Assembly (NCBI RefSeq): GCF_900102185.1 | Contig: NZ_LT629690.1 | Location: 744,001 to 808,000 of the forward strand | Reading direction: 5' to 3' | Origin: Terriglobus roseus | GTDB taxonomy: Bacteria; Acidobacteriota; Terriglobia; Terriglobales; Acidobacteriaceae | Length of the DNA stretch: 64,000 nucleotides | Shown: piece by piece, positions 44,174 to 53,025 of the stretch | Numbering within the stretch: position 1 is the stretch's first letter | Layout: every line of letters begins with the position of its first letter | Notes under the pieces: model-generated | What the model was told of the DNA's origin: nothing | What the model saw: the letters and a program-made list of their open reading frames with translations, nothing else | Database searches by the model: none | Program-made: the position numbers and the translations under genes

Positions 44174-45937
44174 GTGAAGCAGTCGACGTTGCAATCCGGA
44201 ATGCTCCTTACGCTGGCAGCGCTGGCGTGTTCGCCATTGGCGGATGCGCAGTCACGACGCGTGGTGGATGCAGCGGGAAGCGGCCTGCTCACTGGCGTAA
44301 TCCGTGATGCAGAAGGTGTTCCGCAGATGGGCGCGCTTGTTGAGGCGATCCTGCCGGACACCGGCCTGGTGGCTTCTGCCGTAACCGATTCGCGTGGACG
44401 TTACCATCTGAATCTGCGTCCGGGACAGTACAAGATCAAAGCAACTGCAGCATTGCTGATGCCTGCGGTTCGACAGCATTTAGTTCTGGCGCGCGGCGGA
44501 CGCACCGTTGTGGACATGACGCTGTCCACGTTGTTGGCTCCCAGCGGTTGGATTCCCGCCTCGCGTCGCACCGTGAATGAACCGAGCGATGACTGGATGT
44601 GGACGCTGCGTTCCTCGGCAAGCCGTCCCATGCTGCGATACGCGGATGAGAAGACCTATAAGGTCGAAACAAACGATGATGGCCAGTTAAGTGTCTCCTC
44701 AAGCCAGCAGGAAAGCCGCCGTGGTGCAACGGGCGGAAGCGTTTCTTTGAAAGCCAGCGACGGCGGATTTGGTCGTGGCGGTAGCCACCAGGTACTGGTG
44801 CTGACACGTGTTGACGATCATGGCAGCGGCTCCGTCTTGCGTGCTGACCTGTCCGGGCCAAGAACCCCCTATCCTGTTTCCCCATCTGCCGATGTGAGTG
44901 TTGGGTTCCAGCGCCGCACGATGCTGAACGGATACGCACGCACGGTCCTAAGCTATAGCGGTCATCCTGAGTTGACTTCCGGTGTTGGACAGACTGGCCT
45001 GCAGGGAGCCGTGCTTCGTTCTGCGGAACGGATGGAGCTGGGCGACATGATCCGCGTGGACGTGGGGTCCGTTCTGCGCGAAGTGAATTTGAGCGGCAAT
45101 GCGGTGGCTATGGAGCCGTTTCTGCGCGTACAGGCACATGGTCCCGGCGGTCTGATGCTTGCGTACGGGATGACACGGTCGCGTGGCACGGAATCGATTG
45201 AAGATCTGGATCGTGTGCAGGCGCCGCTTCCGGTTGCCGTGATGCGTAAGGGCCATCTCCGCATGGAAACGGGAAGTCATCACGCATTGTCTGCTGCAAA
45301 GAAAATTCGTGGCGAAGGCGTGATCGAAGTGGCGCTGTACCAGGATTCATTGCAGAATCCGTTGATCAGTGGCATTGGAACGTTGGCCGTTGCAGAGATT
45401 CCAGCAGAAGGTTTCATTGCCGACCCAACGACCGGAACGTATCGTGTAGTGGGCAGAGACTACTCCAGCGGCGGAGTACGTGTCTCATTCCGTCAACCTG
45501 TGACGCATAGCTTGAGCCTCGGAGCAGAAGTTGCAACGGGACGTGCTTTGCGCGCAGCCTTTGTGCAGCAGCAGGGAAGTTTGAACGACGTTCTCGCGGG
45601 ACTTTCGCCGGATCGCATGTATGCCGGAACAGCTTTTGCCGATGGAAAGATTCTGCGTACAGGCACAACACTGCGGGCGTCTTATCGCTGGCAGCCAGCA
45701 CGAACGCTGACGGCCGTGGATGCTTATCGCGTGGGTGATGATGGAGCTTATCTCTCGTGCTCCGTGCGTCAATCACTGGCACGTTTGCCGGGATTGCCAC
45801 AAGGATTGGAAGCAGTCGTGGATCTGCAGAATCTACTGGCGGAAGGATACCAACCGTACCTCTCCACCGATGGGCAAACGCTTTATTTAGCGCAGACACC
45901 GCGCGCTTTGCAGGCCGGGCTGACGTTCACCTTCTAA
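44174..45937 (+). CDS. Outer-membrane protein with N-terminal carboxypeptidase-regulatory-like domain
   Basis: A 587-residue exported protein. The signal peptide ends near L-A-D-A-Q-S. An Ig-like CarboxypepD_reg domain follows (about 35-115: L-T-G-V-I-R-D-A-E-G-V-P-Q-M-G-A-L-V, then T-D-S-R-G-R-Y-H-L-N-L-R-P-G-Q-Y). The remainder (about 140-587) alternates short beta-strands and ends with G-L-T-F-T-F, a terminal aromatic residue as in outer-membrane barrels. No TonB box or plug domain is obvious, so transport is uncertain. It starts with GTG at 44174 after AGAAGG. Confidence 0.75.
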   Translation: MKQSTLQSGMLLTLAALACSPLADAQSRRVVDAAGSGLLTGVIRDAEGVPQMGALVEAILPDTGLVASAVTDSRGRYHLNLRPGQYKIKATAALLMPAVRQHLVLARGGRTVVDMTLSTLLAPSGWIPASRRTVNEPSDDWMWTLRSSASRPMLRYADEKTYKVETNDDGQLSVSSSQQESRRGATGGSVSLKASDGGFGRGGSHQVLVLTRVDDHGSGSVLRADLSGPRTPYPVSPSADVSVGFQRRTMLNGYARTVLSYSGHPELTSGVGQTGLQGAVLRSAERMELGDMIRVDVGSVLREVNLSGNAVAMEPFLRVQAHGPGGLMLAYGMTRSRGTESIEDLDRVQAPLPVAVMRKGHLRMETGSHHALSAAKKIRGEGVIEVALYQDSLQNPLISGIGTLAVAEIPAEGFIADPTTGTYRVVGRDYSSGGVRVSFRQPVTHSLSLGAEVATGRALRAAFVQQQGSLNDVLAGLSPDRMYAGTAFADGKILRTGTTLRASYRWQPARTLTAVDAYRVGDDGAYLSCSVRQSLARLPGLPQGLEAVVDLQNLLAEGYQPYLSTDGQTLYLAQTPRALQAGLTFTF

Positions 45938-45962
45938 GACGTTTTCCTCATGCGTGAACGCT

Positions 45963-45991
45963 TTGAGGCATGCCCCAGTCTGTGCTATAGT
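45963..45991 (+). promoter_or_regulatory. Promoter of tRNA-Lys
   Basis: TTGAGG (45963-45968) and TATAGT (45986-45991) with an exact 17-base spacer, 89 bases before the tRNA. Confidence 0.65.
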
Positions 45992-46080
45992 TACGGAGTA
46001 ACGCAGCTGTGACGGAGCTCTCCGCTCCCTGCCGTGTTGGCCTTTCGGTCTTCGGTACGTTCTCAGCGTGTTCCCAACCT

Positions 46081-46156
46081 GGACGCGTAGCTCAACTGGC
46101 AGAGCATTCGACTCTTAATCGACAGGTTGTAGGTTCGATTCCTACCGCGTCCACCA
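46081..46156 (+). tRNA. tRNA-Lys (anticodon CTT)
   Basis: A complete cloverleaf. The acceptor stem pairs GGACGCG (46081-46087) with CGCGTCC (46146-46152), then A and an encoded CCA. The D-arm region reads GCTCAACTGGCAGAGC, the anticodon loop is CTCTTAA and the T arm contains GGTTCGATTCC. Anticodon CTT reads AAG. A/T-richer accessory DNA begins directly downstream, so this gene is a possible integration site, although no second copy of its 3' end and no integrase was found. Confidence 0.95.
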
Positions 46157-46744
46157 TTCAATCAACAACTTACAACCTTGCTCGTATGAGCATTCGATTT
46201 CCAGTCGACACATCCGATCAGATGACTGGCTGTAAAGGCTTTAAAAGCAATGGTTTGAACGTTTCGAAAATTGGGCTATGACGCTATGTCTTGTGCAGAT
46301 GAGTTACGATCCCGGTTTGACATCCGTTCGCCGCTTCGTCAGAAGCGTTTGAGTTGGCCTTCCCAGCCTTAGAACCTCCGATCGTACCAGCGAATGGGGG
46401 GAGGTGCTTAAGTTCTAACGTCAGGAAGTTATTCGCGCGAATGGAGCGGGCCGACGAGAGTCTAAACGAACTGAGCCCGCGGCATGCTCTACGGTTAATG
46501 ACCGGCTTTGTATTGCGTCTAGCGATTTGCGTTGGACGAGTTCACCTGAAGATCTATCCACTCAGCGAGAACCACACCATCCTCCGAGACTCAAGCTATT
46601 TGTGCCAGACGCTCGAAACGCGGCTAACGGTTCTCAGTGCGAGAGGACTCCGCGATTCGCCTCCCGAGGTTGCATGCTGAAGCCGTGCGTTCCTAGAGAT
46701 GTGACTGATGGCGAACTGGGAGACCTGGACCTTGCAGTGGGTCC
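46157..46744. other. Gene-poor stretch after tRNA-Lys
   Basis: No convincing gene on either strand. The open frames present have no recognisable features and poor codon usage. Base composition is visibly more A/T-rich than upstream. It may hold the remains of an insertion; no repeat or recombinase could be identified. Confidence 0.5.
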
Positions 46745-48403
46745 CTAGACCGACAACCTGCAACTTCCAAGCCTCCGCTTTTCACTTGTTGCTTGCAAAG
46801 TATTCAAGATGGCTGTTCCGTTTGGAGTTTCGAGCCCTGTGCAGGCATCCCATCCTTTGTTGGCGGCGTATCCGACAATCGTATTTGCGATACCGTTATC
46901 GCCCTTTACAACGTCAGTCAATGTGCCTGGGTTGGAATAGAGGAATGGGTTTATAAAACCGACATTCTTCTGTGTTGCTTGATTGATGACAGCAATGAGA
47001 GCGGACATGAGAGGAGCAACTGCGCTGGTGCCTCCGCCCGCATATTCAACGGAGTCGACTCGAACAAAATAGTTCGTAGCGCTCATCGCGATATCCGGGA
47101 CTCCGCGACCCGGTCTTCCTCTGACGAGTGAATCTGGTAAACCTGCATTGAGTTGGTAGTCGGGTACGTCATAAGAGACACTTATACCGCCTCCGGAGGC
47201 CCACCCGCCACCATCTCGGCTATTCGTGTCGAACGGATTGCCGTCGTTACAAAGAACGTCGACACCGTTGCTGATTTGAGTGCCACCGCAGGCCAGTACG
47301 TATGGGTCGACCGCTGGGTGATCGACATGAATCACTTTGTCCCATTGGTTGGCTGGTAGGTCAGCGACTCCGTGATCACCCGAGGCGACACAGACGGTGA
47401 TGCCTAAAGCAGCAGCATCTATGAAGAGGTCGTGATACGCGGACAGCTCTTGTCCACCGGCGCTTGCAGGCTCTGGTCCACCCGAGCTAATCGAAATGAC
47501 ATCGATCGATCGTTCCTGATCGTGAACGGCGGCGCGAATTGGGTCGAGGAAGCCCGCATCACCTTGGTTTGGGGCGAAGTAAACAAATATGTTTGCTCCT
47601 GGCGCACACGCTCCGATGATTTCGATATCGAGAGCAACTTCATCGTCATCGCCCCCTTCTTGTGTTGGCGAATTCGTCACATTGTCGACCGATACTTGAG
47701 TGATCTTCGGTAGCGGAATGCTGATTTCATCGAAGTAGATCTGCAAGTCAGCAACTCGATACCCTCCTCCCAATTCAATGATCGCTATCGATTGGCCCGT
47801 TCCGTCCAGCTTCCGGCCTTGGTACTGGGTCGGGAAGGAGTACCGGTTTGCGAAGTACGTCGGCGCCTCTCCGTTGTCGCCTCCCGGTCCGTCCAGAGCG
47901 GACACTCTAACCCGAGATGAGGCCCGTCTCTTGCGTCGCGTATCAAACCCAATAATCCCAACCACGAGACCCGCTAGTTCAGGTGGAATCTGTATCTCTC
48001 CTGTTCGGCCGCGGTAAGTCCCAGAGGCGTGTTGGTAGATCCGGATATTGGCAGGGAAAGCCTGTAGCAGGTCAGAAATTCGCCCCCTCACGATGACCGA
48101 ACGGGACTGCTGGTTGCGATCGACAACTGTCAGATTGTGCCGTGATGCATACTGCTCGACTGCATCGAGATCCGCGGGATCGGCGCCATACCGCGTCGCT
48201 AGCTCTTCTCGCGAGAGATATGTACGTTCCGATAACTGTGTTTTAGCCGTCTCTTGTACAAGGCGCTCAAGTTCTTCCCGAGATCCCAAAGAACGGACTC
48301 GAACGATGAGACTGGCCATCTCGTTTGGGTCTACTGGTCCGACGAGGGTTGAATTGGGCAGAAGGGTCCGTTGACTTCCTTCAAGAGAAACAAATTTGGG
48401 CAT
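46745..48403 (-). CDS. S53-family serine-carboxyl peptidase (sedolisin/kumamolisin type)
   Basis: A 552-residue protease with an N-terminal pro-kumamolisin domain (about 15-165) and an S53 catalytic domain. Catalytic residues are visible as E255 and D259 (D-D-E-V-A-L-D-I-E), oxyanion D343 (A-S-G-D-H-G) and the nucleophile S460 (G-G-G-T-S-A-V-A-P). The C-terminal calcium loop region is G-W-D-A-C-T-G-L-E-T-P-N-G. No signal peptide is seen, although relatives are secreted. ATG 48403 follows GAGG, better than the frame start at 48430. It lies in the A/T-richer accessory region. Confidence 0.9.
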   Translation of the reverse strand: MPKFVSLEGSQRTLLPNSTLVGPVDPNEMASLIVRVRSLGSREELERLVQETAKTQLSERTYLSREELATRYGADPADLDAVEQYASRHNLTVVDRNQQSRSVIVRGRISDLLQAFPANIRIYQHASGTYRGRTGEIQIPPELAGLVVGIIGFDTRRKRRASSRVRVSALDGPGGDNGEAPTYFANRYSFPTQYQGRKLDGTGQSIAIIELGGGYRVADLQIYFDEISIPLPKITQVSVDNVTNSPTQEGGDDDEVALDIEIIGACAPGANIFVYFAPNQGDAGFLDPIRAAVHDQERSIDVISISSGGPEPASAGGQELSAYHDLFIDAAALGITVCVASGDHGVADLPANQWDKVIHVDHPAVDPYVLACGGTQISNGVDVLCNDGNPFDTNSRDGGGWASGGGISVSYDVPDYQLNAGLPDSLVRGRPGRGVPDIAMSATNYFVRVDSVEYAGGGTSAVAPLMSALIAVINQATQKNVGFINPFLYSNPGTLTDVVKGDNGIANTIVGYAANKGWDACTGLETPNGTAILNTLQATSEKRRLGSCRLSV

Positions 48404-48564
48404 AGGAACCTCACTCGCTTTCGCGGTCATTTTTTATGCATGAGCGGGACAATGCGGATCGACTGGTTCAACTCAATCGAGACGAAGAATCAGTACAGAC
48501 GCGCGATAAGGGCGATTTACTTGGTTGCGAGAAGTCCTGGCCCGATGCATAGCGTTCCCAAGCC

Positions 48565-48891
48565 TTGCTTCAACGAAATAACAGCGTCGTGTTACTCGCA
48601 GTCGATGTATTCGTGGCCGGCGTGAAGAAGGCGATCTGCGCTCAGGCGGGTGTACTCAGCAGTGTGGATGTCTTGGTATTCACAGGGGGAATAGGAGCGC
48701 GTGCTGCTGTGATACGTGAGGCGAACGGTCTCACGTTGAGTTCGCGTAATCGCTACTTATCAGAACCGGAACGGCGGGAAGCAGAAGCCTTATCGAGAAG
48801 CCTCCATGCGGCTCAGGTAGAGGTCACTGGAGGACAACGTGACACGGTCCTACTTAGGTTCTATCTGGACAGCGACGCAACGCTTGTCTGA
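48565..48891 (+). pseudogene. Hybrid remnant: acetate kinase fragment joined to pantothenate synthetase fragment
   Basis: The translated stretch has two unrelated parts. The first (~40 residues) reads L-A-V-D-V-F-V-A-G-V-K-K-A-I then S-S-V-D-V-L-V-F-T-G-G-I-G, the C-terminal region of acetate kinase. The second reads R-E-A-N-G-L-T-L-S-S-R-N-R-Y-L-S-E-P-E-R-R, the conserved substrate-binding region of pantothenate synthetase (PanC). Both genes are lacking their other parts. The join lies at a short stretch (I/V-R-E) common to both families, which suggests recombination at microhomology. The product would be non-functional. Identification is from remembered motifs. Confidence 0.65.
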
Positions 48892-48928
48892 AGCCACACT
48901 GAACCCAAATGAAGCCGCCATTCATGTG

Positions 48929-50098
48929 TCATATCAAGCCGTGGAACTCTAGTTGGTCGAGCCACGTCGCGTGGTTGCGATCCTGCGATTCATCCACAAG
49001 CAGCCACTCTTCGTGCATAGCCCTAGACCAAGCCAGTGAAACTTGTCGCGGCCTTCGCATGCTGACCAGAGCTTGCAAAAACCTCTGTTTCAGGGGATCG
49101 GAAGCCCACTCAATCACCGAGTCGATCACCGTCGTTTGCGATAACTGACCAATGCTATGGGGAAGCGGCGGTAAGGGATTGTAGTAGGCTCTCGATCTCC
49201 ACTGTCTCTCGATACGGCGGAGGAGGTTGGAGTTTCCTTGCATGGCGCTTTGGTTTGCCATAAGAATGACAACGAGAGTGTTGTCTCTTTTATCTGACCC
49301 GCGAGCTAGATGATGCTGTTCCTCATCCTTCCTTATTTGTGCGAGTCGGGGTGTTAAAACTTCCGCGGCCGGGATTTCAGAATTGGCTGACAAGAACTGT
49401 CCGAGTATGTTGAGCGTTGCATTTCGATGTTTTGAAGAATCCATCCAGCCATTGGGCAAACGATAGTCCTGTCTGTTCGATCCTGGGATCTCCCGCGCGT
49501 TGATAAAGAGGAACCATCTCTGATTCGAAGAGTTGATGATGCGCCGTATTTCAGCAGCTATTGAAACGACGCCACCCAACTCTTGCTCATCGTGAAAGCT
49601 GAAGAGAGGTGTCCAATCCATTTCTCCCAACCTGTGAAACGCAGCCTCTTGAAAGGCCTCAAACAGGTCGTCGGGATGATAGATGTCATTCATATCAAGC
49701 CAAAGGCAGTTAACGGCCGTCTCGTATTTGCGAAACACTTCGGCCGCTATTGACGCTACGCCTTCCTTCCCAGGATCCGCAGTCACAACAACCAAACTAG
49801 TTTGCAGATGATGAAGGGAAACTCGACTCCAGGTTTTTACTAGTCACCAGAGGAAGCTCTCACTCTCTCGGCCAGTAAATGGGCGATTGGGCACTAGTTC
49901 AGGTGCGTCAATGAGAGTAAACGCGTTTCTCAGAAGCAGCCGCTGCCGCGACTCCTGTTGGTCTTGATGCGCCTCATACCCACAGCGTCGATAAACCTGT
50001 CGATGTCGGTCATGGAGCAGACCAGAGTTCCGTCCGGCCTCTCGTAAGCAGACAGGGGCGCTCCAACTGCGATACAGTGATGAAACTATTCCCCGGCA
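48929..50098 (-). pseudogene. Broken P-loop/STAND-like NTPase gene with in-frame TGA
   Basis: The 3' part (48929-49795, 288 codons from TTG) begins L-V-V-V-T-A-D-P-G-K-E-G-V-A-S-I-A. This sits where a P-loop (GxPGxGKS) would be expected, but the Lys/Ser pattern is degenerate. Reading upstream in the same frame, a single TGA (49844-49846) is followed by 84 more open codons to a second TGA at 50099. These contain L-I-D-A-P-E-L-V-P-N-R-P-F-T-G-R-E-S-E, the typical linker before the P-loop of STAND or NACHT-like ATPases. No usable start was found. Upstream residues resemble no domain I recognise. Confidence 0.55.
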
Positions 50099-50304
50099 TC
50101 ATGAGGCAAATCAAGATGAAGTGGATGCCATAAAAGCCTGGGTATCATGCCCTTTCCTGGGCACGGAAACCCTAACGCCGATCACCAACGCTCCGGCCTA
50201 GCTAGGGGCAAGATTGCAGCGCATGAGTTACGAAAACCGAGTCAATGGTTTTTGTGCGCTGCGCTTTGACATACAGTTTGCCTGCACGAACAACTAGGGA
50301 TTTT
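50099..50304. other. Non-coding stretch with a long inverted repeat
   Basis: No gene seen. GCAGCGCA (50216-50223) and TGCGCTGC (50255-50262) form an 8-bp inverted repeat, and a second A/T-rich repeat (AAAACC/GGTTTT) lies inside it. It is about 45 bases downstream of the PLD gene and may be its terminator. Confidence 0.4.
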
Positions 50305-52143
50305 TCAGGAGTGTCCCCAGAGCTTCCGGTCCATACAGTGGAGGTCATTGGGGTCGAAGTACGATCTCGTCCAGTGGTCGTTTGTATCGAGGAACCAAGC
50401 GGCACTGGCGGCGGCGTGGGCTAACGATGCAGGAGGTGTCTTCTTAACGTTGGTGGCCTTCGCACCCGCGGCCTCCGTCGCGTACTTGTCCAGGAAGTCG
50501 AAGTGGTCCACCAGTGCCAGGGCTTCGATCGCGAAACATTCGGCGATGTCGGAATCGTGAATGGTGATGAGATTGTCACCGTTCTTATGCTCGCCGCTAT
50601 TCGCGAAATTGGATGAGCCGAGATACACGACGGGGTTCGGTCCGTTGATTCCGCAAACGATGAACTTGTGATGCACCTGATGATCTAGGCCGATGCTCGC
50701 AACCTGATTGAACGGAGGCGGCAACTGCGGCGAGCCCGGTTTACCCGTAACAAGCACGCCAGTTTTATTACGAGGGCTATACAACTGAATACCGTCCTTC
50801 GTGTCGGTGATGCCGTACGTGTATATGTCCTGGTTTTTATGGAGATCCTTGAGTTCGTTATAGACAGTGTTCTTTTCTCCGCTCAATTGCATGACTGCGA
50901 ATAGGACATTACCAACGTAGGTGCGGCTGCTTTTCTCCTGCTGCACACGTTCTACGATTGCCTCAAGAATCTGATCGGCGTAGTCCTGAGTGTGTGGCGA
51001 AAAAGTGATTTCCGTCTGTGGTGTCTTCGCGGTCTTGATGGAGAATACGTTTTTGCCAAGGTCCGAATCTTCGAAGGCTGTCATCGAGACCTTATCTGTC
51101 CAAGCTTCTTCGAAGACCTTTGCATACTCTGAGGCCACCTTGGGATCGTTGAAGACTATGATGTGGTTCGAGTTCACATACAGGCCGTTCACCGAGAAAT
51201 TCGTTGACCCACTTAGCACTTTGATCGGCTTGTTGTCTTTTGAGACGACCAAGACTTTGTCGTGGGCAAAACTGCCAAACTTGCCCCGCAGGATCGCTGC
51301 TCCTTTCTTAGCGGCTTTGTTGAACGCGGTCTCAAACTGATCCTCCGGTTTCGTACCTGCGGCATTGTGGTGGAGAGAGGCGTTGTCGAGGATGATTTGA
51401 ATTCGGCCGACTTTGGCCAGCTTCAGCAGAATCGTGATCAAGTCCGGTTCGGTGAGATCGTATGCGAACATTTGGAGTGTTAAGGAGTCGTCCGCTAACA
51501 CTTCGTTTGCGATCGCGAAAATCTTCTCTCTCGCGCTGTAGCCCAGCCATTTGTATTCGTCTTCGTAGGTGTACTGTTGTCCTTCTGCATTGGTGCCGGA
51601 AATCTCAGAGGTGTCGAAGATCAGGTCCTTACCTTTCGGACGGATCAAGGCCTTCTTCCCGAAGTGATTTAAAAACGCTTGAGATTGTACGAAGCCACGG
51701 GTGAAGCCTAACTCTACATCCCGCTTTACGAACGGGCCGACGTTTACTGTCACGTCCACGCTAAGTGTTGGATCGAGAGGTTTCATTGAGTTGTTTGAGT
51801 CGAAATATCGCGGCGTCACCGTGTAGGTGTAGGGACCTGTGAGGGGCTCTGTGCCTTGATGAAACGAACCCGGTACATCGAGCCAGCGAAACTTGCGGAA
51901 CGGAGCATTGATCGAAGATCGAGCTGGCTGTGTAGCGTCCTGAGCATGGTCTGCAGGATGCTCAAACTGAAGATCGTTCAGCAGATAGTAAGGTGTATGT
52001 CCCTTCGGTTCGCACCGAATAGTGAACCCTGCAAGATTCTTCGCGGCCGCCTTGGTTGTGAAGTTGAACGCGAGCATCGTTTTGGCGTCACCGATGTACG
52101 CCTTGACTGAAAAAGATCCGTGGCTTGCAGTCTTGAAACTCAT
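50305..52143 (-). CDS. Phospholipase D-like protein with two HKD motifs
   Basis: A 612-residue protein. The N-terminal third (about 1-190) is beta-rich with no recognised family. Two PLD domains follow: the first HKD at F-A-H-D-K-V-L-V-V-S-K-D with G-S-T-N-F-S, the second at V-H-H-K-F-I-V-C-G with L-G-S-S-N-F-A-N-S-G-E. This is the arrangement of phospholipases D, nucleases and transphosphatidylases; the substrate cannot be told. No signal peptide is seen. Start 52143 follows GGAGG by 8 bases. It lies in the accessory region next to a broken NTPase gene, and some PLD nucleases act in defence, but that link is speculation. Confidence 0.85.
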   Translation of the reverse strand: MSFKTASHGSFSVKAYIGDAKTMLAFNFTTKAAAKNLAGFTIRCEPKGHTPYYLLNDLQFEHPADHAQDATQPARSSINAPFRKFRWLDVPGSFHQGTEPLTGPYTYTVTPRYFDSNNSMKPLDPTLSVDVTVNVGPFVKRDVELGFTRGFVQSQAFLNHFGKKALIRPKGKDLIFDTSEISGTNAEGQQYTYEDEYKWLGYSAREKIFAIANEVLADDSLTLQMFAYDLTEPDLITILLKLAKVGRIQIILDNASLHHNAAGTKPEDQFETAFNKAAKKGAAILRGKFGSFAHDKVLVVSKDNKPIKVLSGSTNFSVNGLYVNSNHIIVFNDPKVASEYAKVFEEAWTDKVSMTAFEDSDLGKNVFSIKTAKTPQTEITFSPHTQDYADQILEAIVERVQQEKSSRTYVGNVLFAVMQLSGEKNTVYNELKDLHKNQDIYTYGITDTKDGIQLYSPRNKTGVLVTGKPGSPQLPPPFNQVASIGLDHQVHHKFIVCGINGPNPVVYLGSSNFANSGEHKNGDNLITIHDSDIAECFAIEALALVDHFDFLDKYATEAAGAKATNVKKTPPASLAHAAASAAWFLDTNDHWTRSYFDPNDLHCMDRKLWGHS

Positions 52144-52170
52144 GATCGCGTCCTCCAACCGTCCTGATTC

Positions 52171-52587
52171 TTAGTGCGCCTCGCAATATAGCACTGGAAA
52201 GTTGAGCGTTAGATGAAATTTCTCTCTCAATCGAGTTTCTGTGGTGCTCGAATGCGATGGCTCAGAACGCACTTTGAAGGACAGGACGGCAACTCCGGGA
52301 TCGTTGTTCTGTATGGGATTTAGCAGTCCGAAGTTGGCGTTGGAGACATCGTTGGACAGCAGTGTGGTGAAGTACGGATGATTGATCACATTGAATACAT
52401 CCGAGCGCAATTGCCACCCAAGCGACTCATATAGGGCAAAGTGCTTGGCAATCGATATGTCTGTTGTGAGGAGTCGAGGGAAGCGGATATCCGTGATACG
52501 TGTGGAGCAATCGCGAATGTCATATGTGCTGAGGGCGGTGGACGGAAAGCCGATCGGTTGAGGATGGAATCGGTGAGGATATTGGAC
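52171..52587 (-). pseudogene. C-terminal remnant of an Oar/TonB-dependent-receptor-type protein
   Basis: Only the last ~135 codons remain. The pattern R-F-P-R-L-L-T-T-D-I-S-I-A-K-H-F, then W-Q-L-R-S-D-V-F-N-V-I-N-H-P-Y-F and A-N-F-G-L-L-N-P-I is that of the final barrel strands of carboxypeptidase-regulatory-like TonB-dependent proteins common in Acidobacteriota. The ending is aberrant, lacking a final aromatic strand, and the upstream frame overlaps the ATL gene on the other strand without similarity. It is a decayed fragment. Confidence 0.65.
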
Positions 52588-52592
52588 ACGTG

Positions 52593-52958
52593 ATGCACTG
52601 GTGCCGGACTTGCGATGGGGCAGGCGGTGCGACACGCTCAGACGAGCCCCGAGATCTTGCCTTCCAACGAATGATTTTGTCGATCCCATTCGGTAAGGTG
52701 AGTACCTATGGTGCAGTTGCTGCCGCTGCAGGATACCCTCGCTACCACCGTGCGGTGGCGCGACTACTGCACAACGCTCCAGTCGACCATTTGCCATGGC
52801 ATCGTGTCGTCGGTGCGGGTGGCGAGATCAAGGTGCCAGGTGCGGGAGCAAGGGAACAACGCGTTCGGCTCAAACTTGAAGGTGTTGCGTTCGAGGGAAA
52901 GCGCATCGACATGGGGCGGTTTGAACATATATTCAAGCCGTGGGAAGTCTATGAATAG
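52593..52958 (+). CDS. Alkyltransferase-like (ATL) protein of the MGMT family
   Basis: A 121-residue protein related to O6-methylguanine-DNA methyltransferases. The DNA-binding helix and core read I-P-F-G-K-V-S-T-Y-G-A-V-A-A-A-A-G-Y-P and R-A-V-A-R-L-L-H-N. The catalytic P-C-H-R motif is replaced by P-W69-H-R, the hallmark of ATL proteins, which bind alkylguanine and flag it for nucleotide excision repair rather than removing the alkyl group. The conserved start is uncertain: GTG 52590 and ATG 52593 are in frame and the first ~20 residues look atypical. A convergent AlkB gene lies 67 bases away. Confidence 0.82.
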   Translation: MHWCRTCDGAGGATRSDEPRDLAFQRMILSIPFGKVSTYGAVAAAAGYPRYHRAVARLLHNAPVDHLPWHRVVGAGGEIKVPGAGAREQRVRLKLEGVAFEGKRIDMGRFEHIFKPWEVYE

Positions 52959-53025
52959 TCTTTGACTTGAAGTGATGTTGTTGGGCGTTGCATCTCCGAA
53001 AGGATGGTAGGTCGTACCGCACGTC

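Noticed and set aside
46009-46281. Open frame spanning tRNA-Lys
   Set aside because: It reads through a complete tRNA cloverleaf and has no protein features.
46354-46680. 108-codon frame after tRNA-Lys
   Set aside because: No domain, no ribosome-binding site and atypical composition; treated as non-coding.
52588-52797. N-terminal extension of the TonB-dependent remnant
   Set aside because: It overlaps the ATL gene on the other strand and shows no barrel-like pattern, so only 52171-52587 is called.
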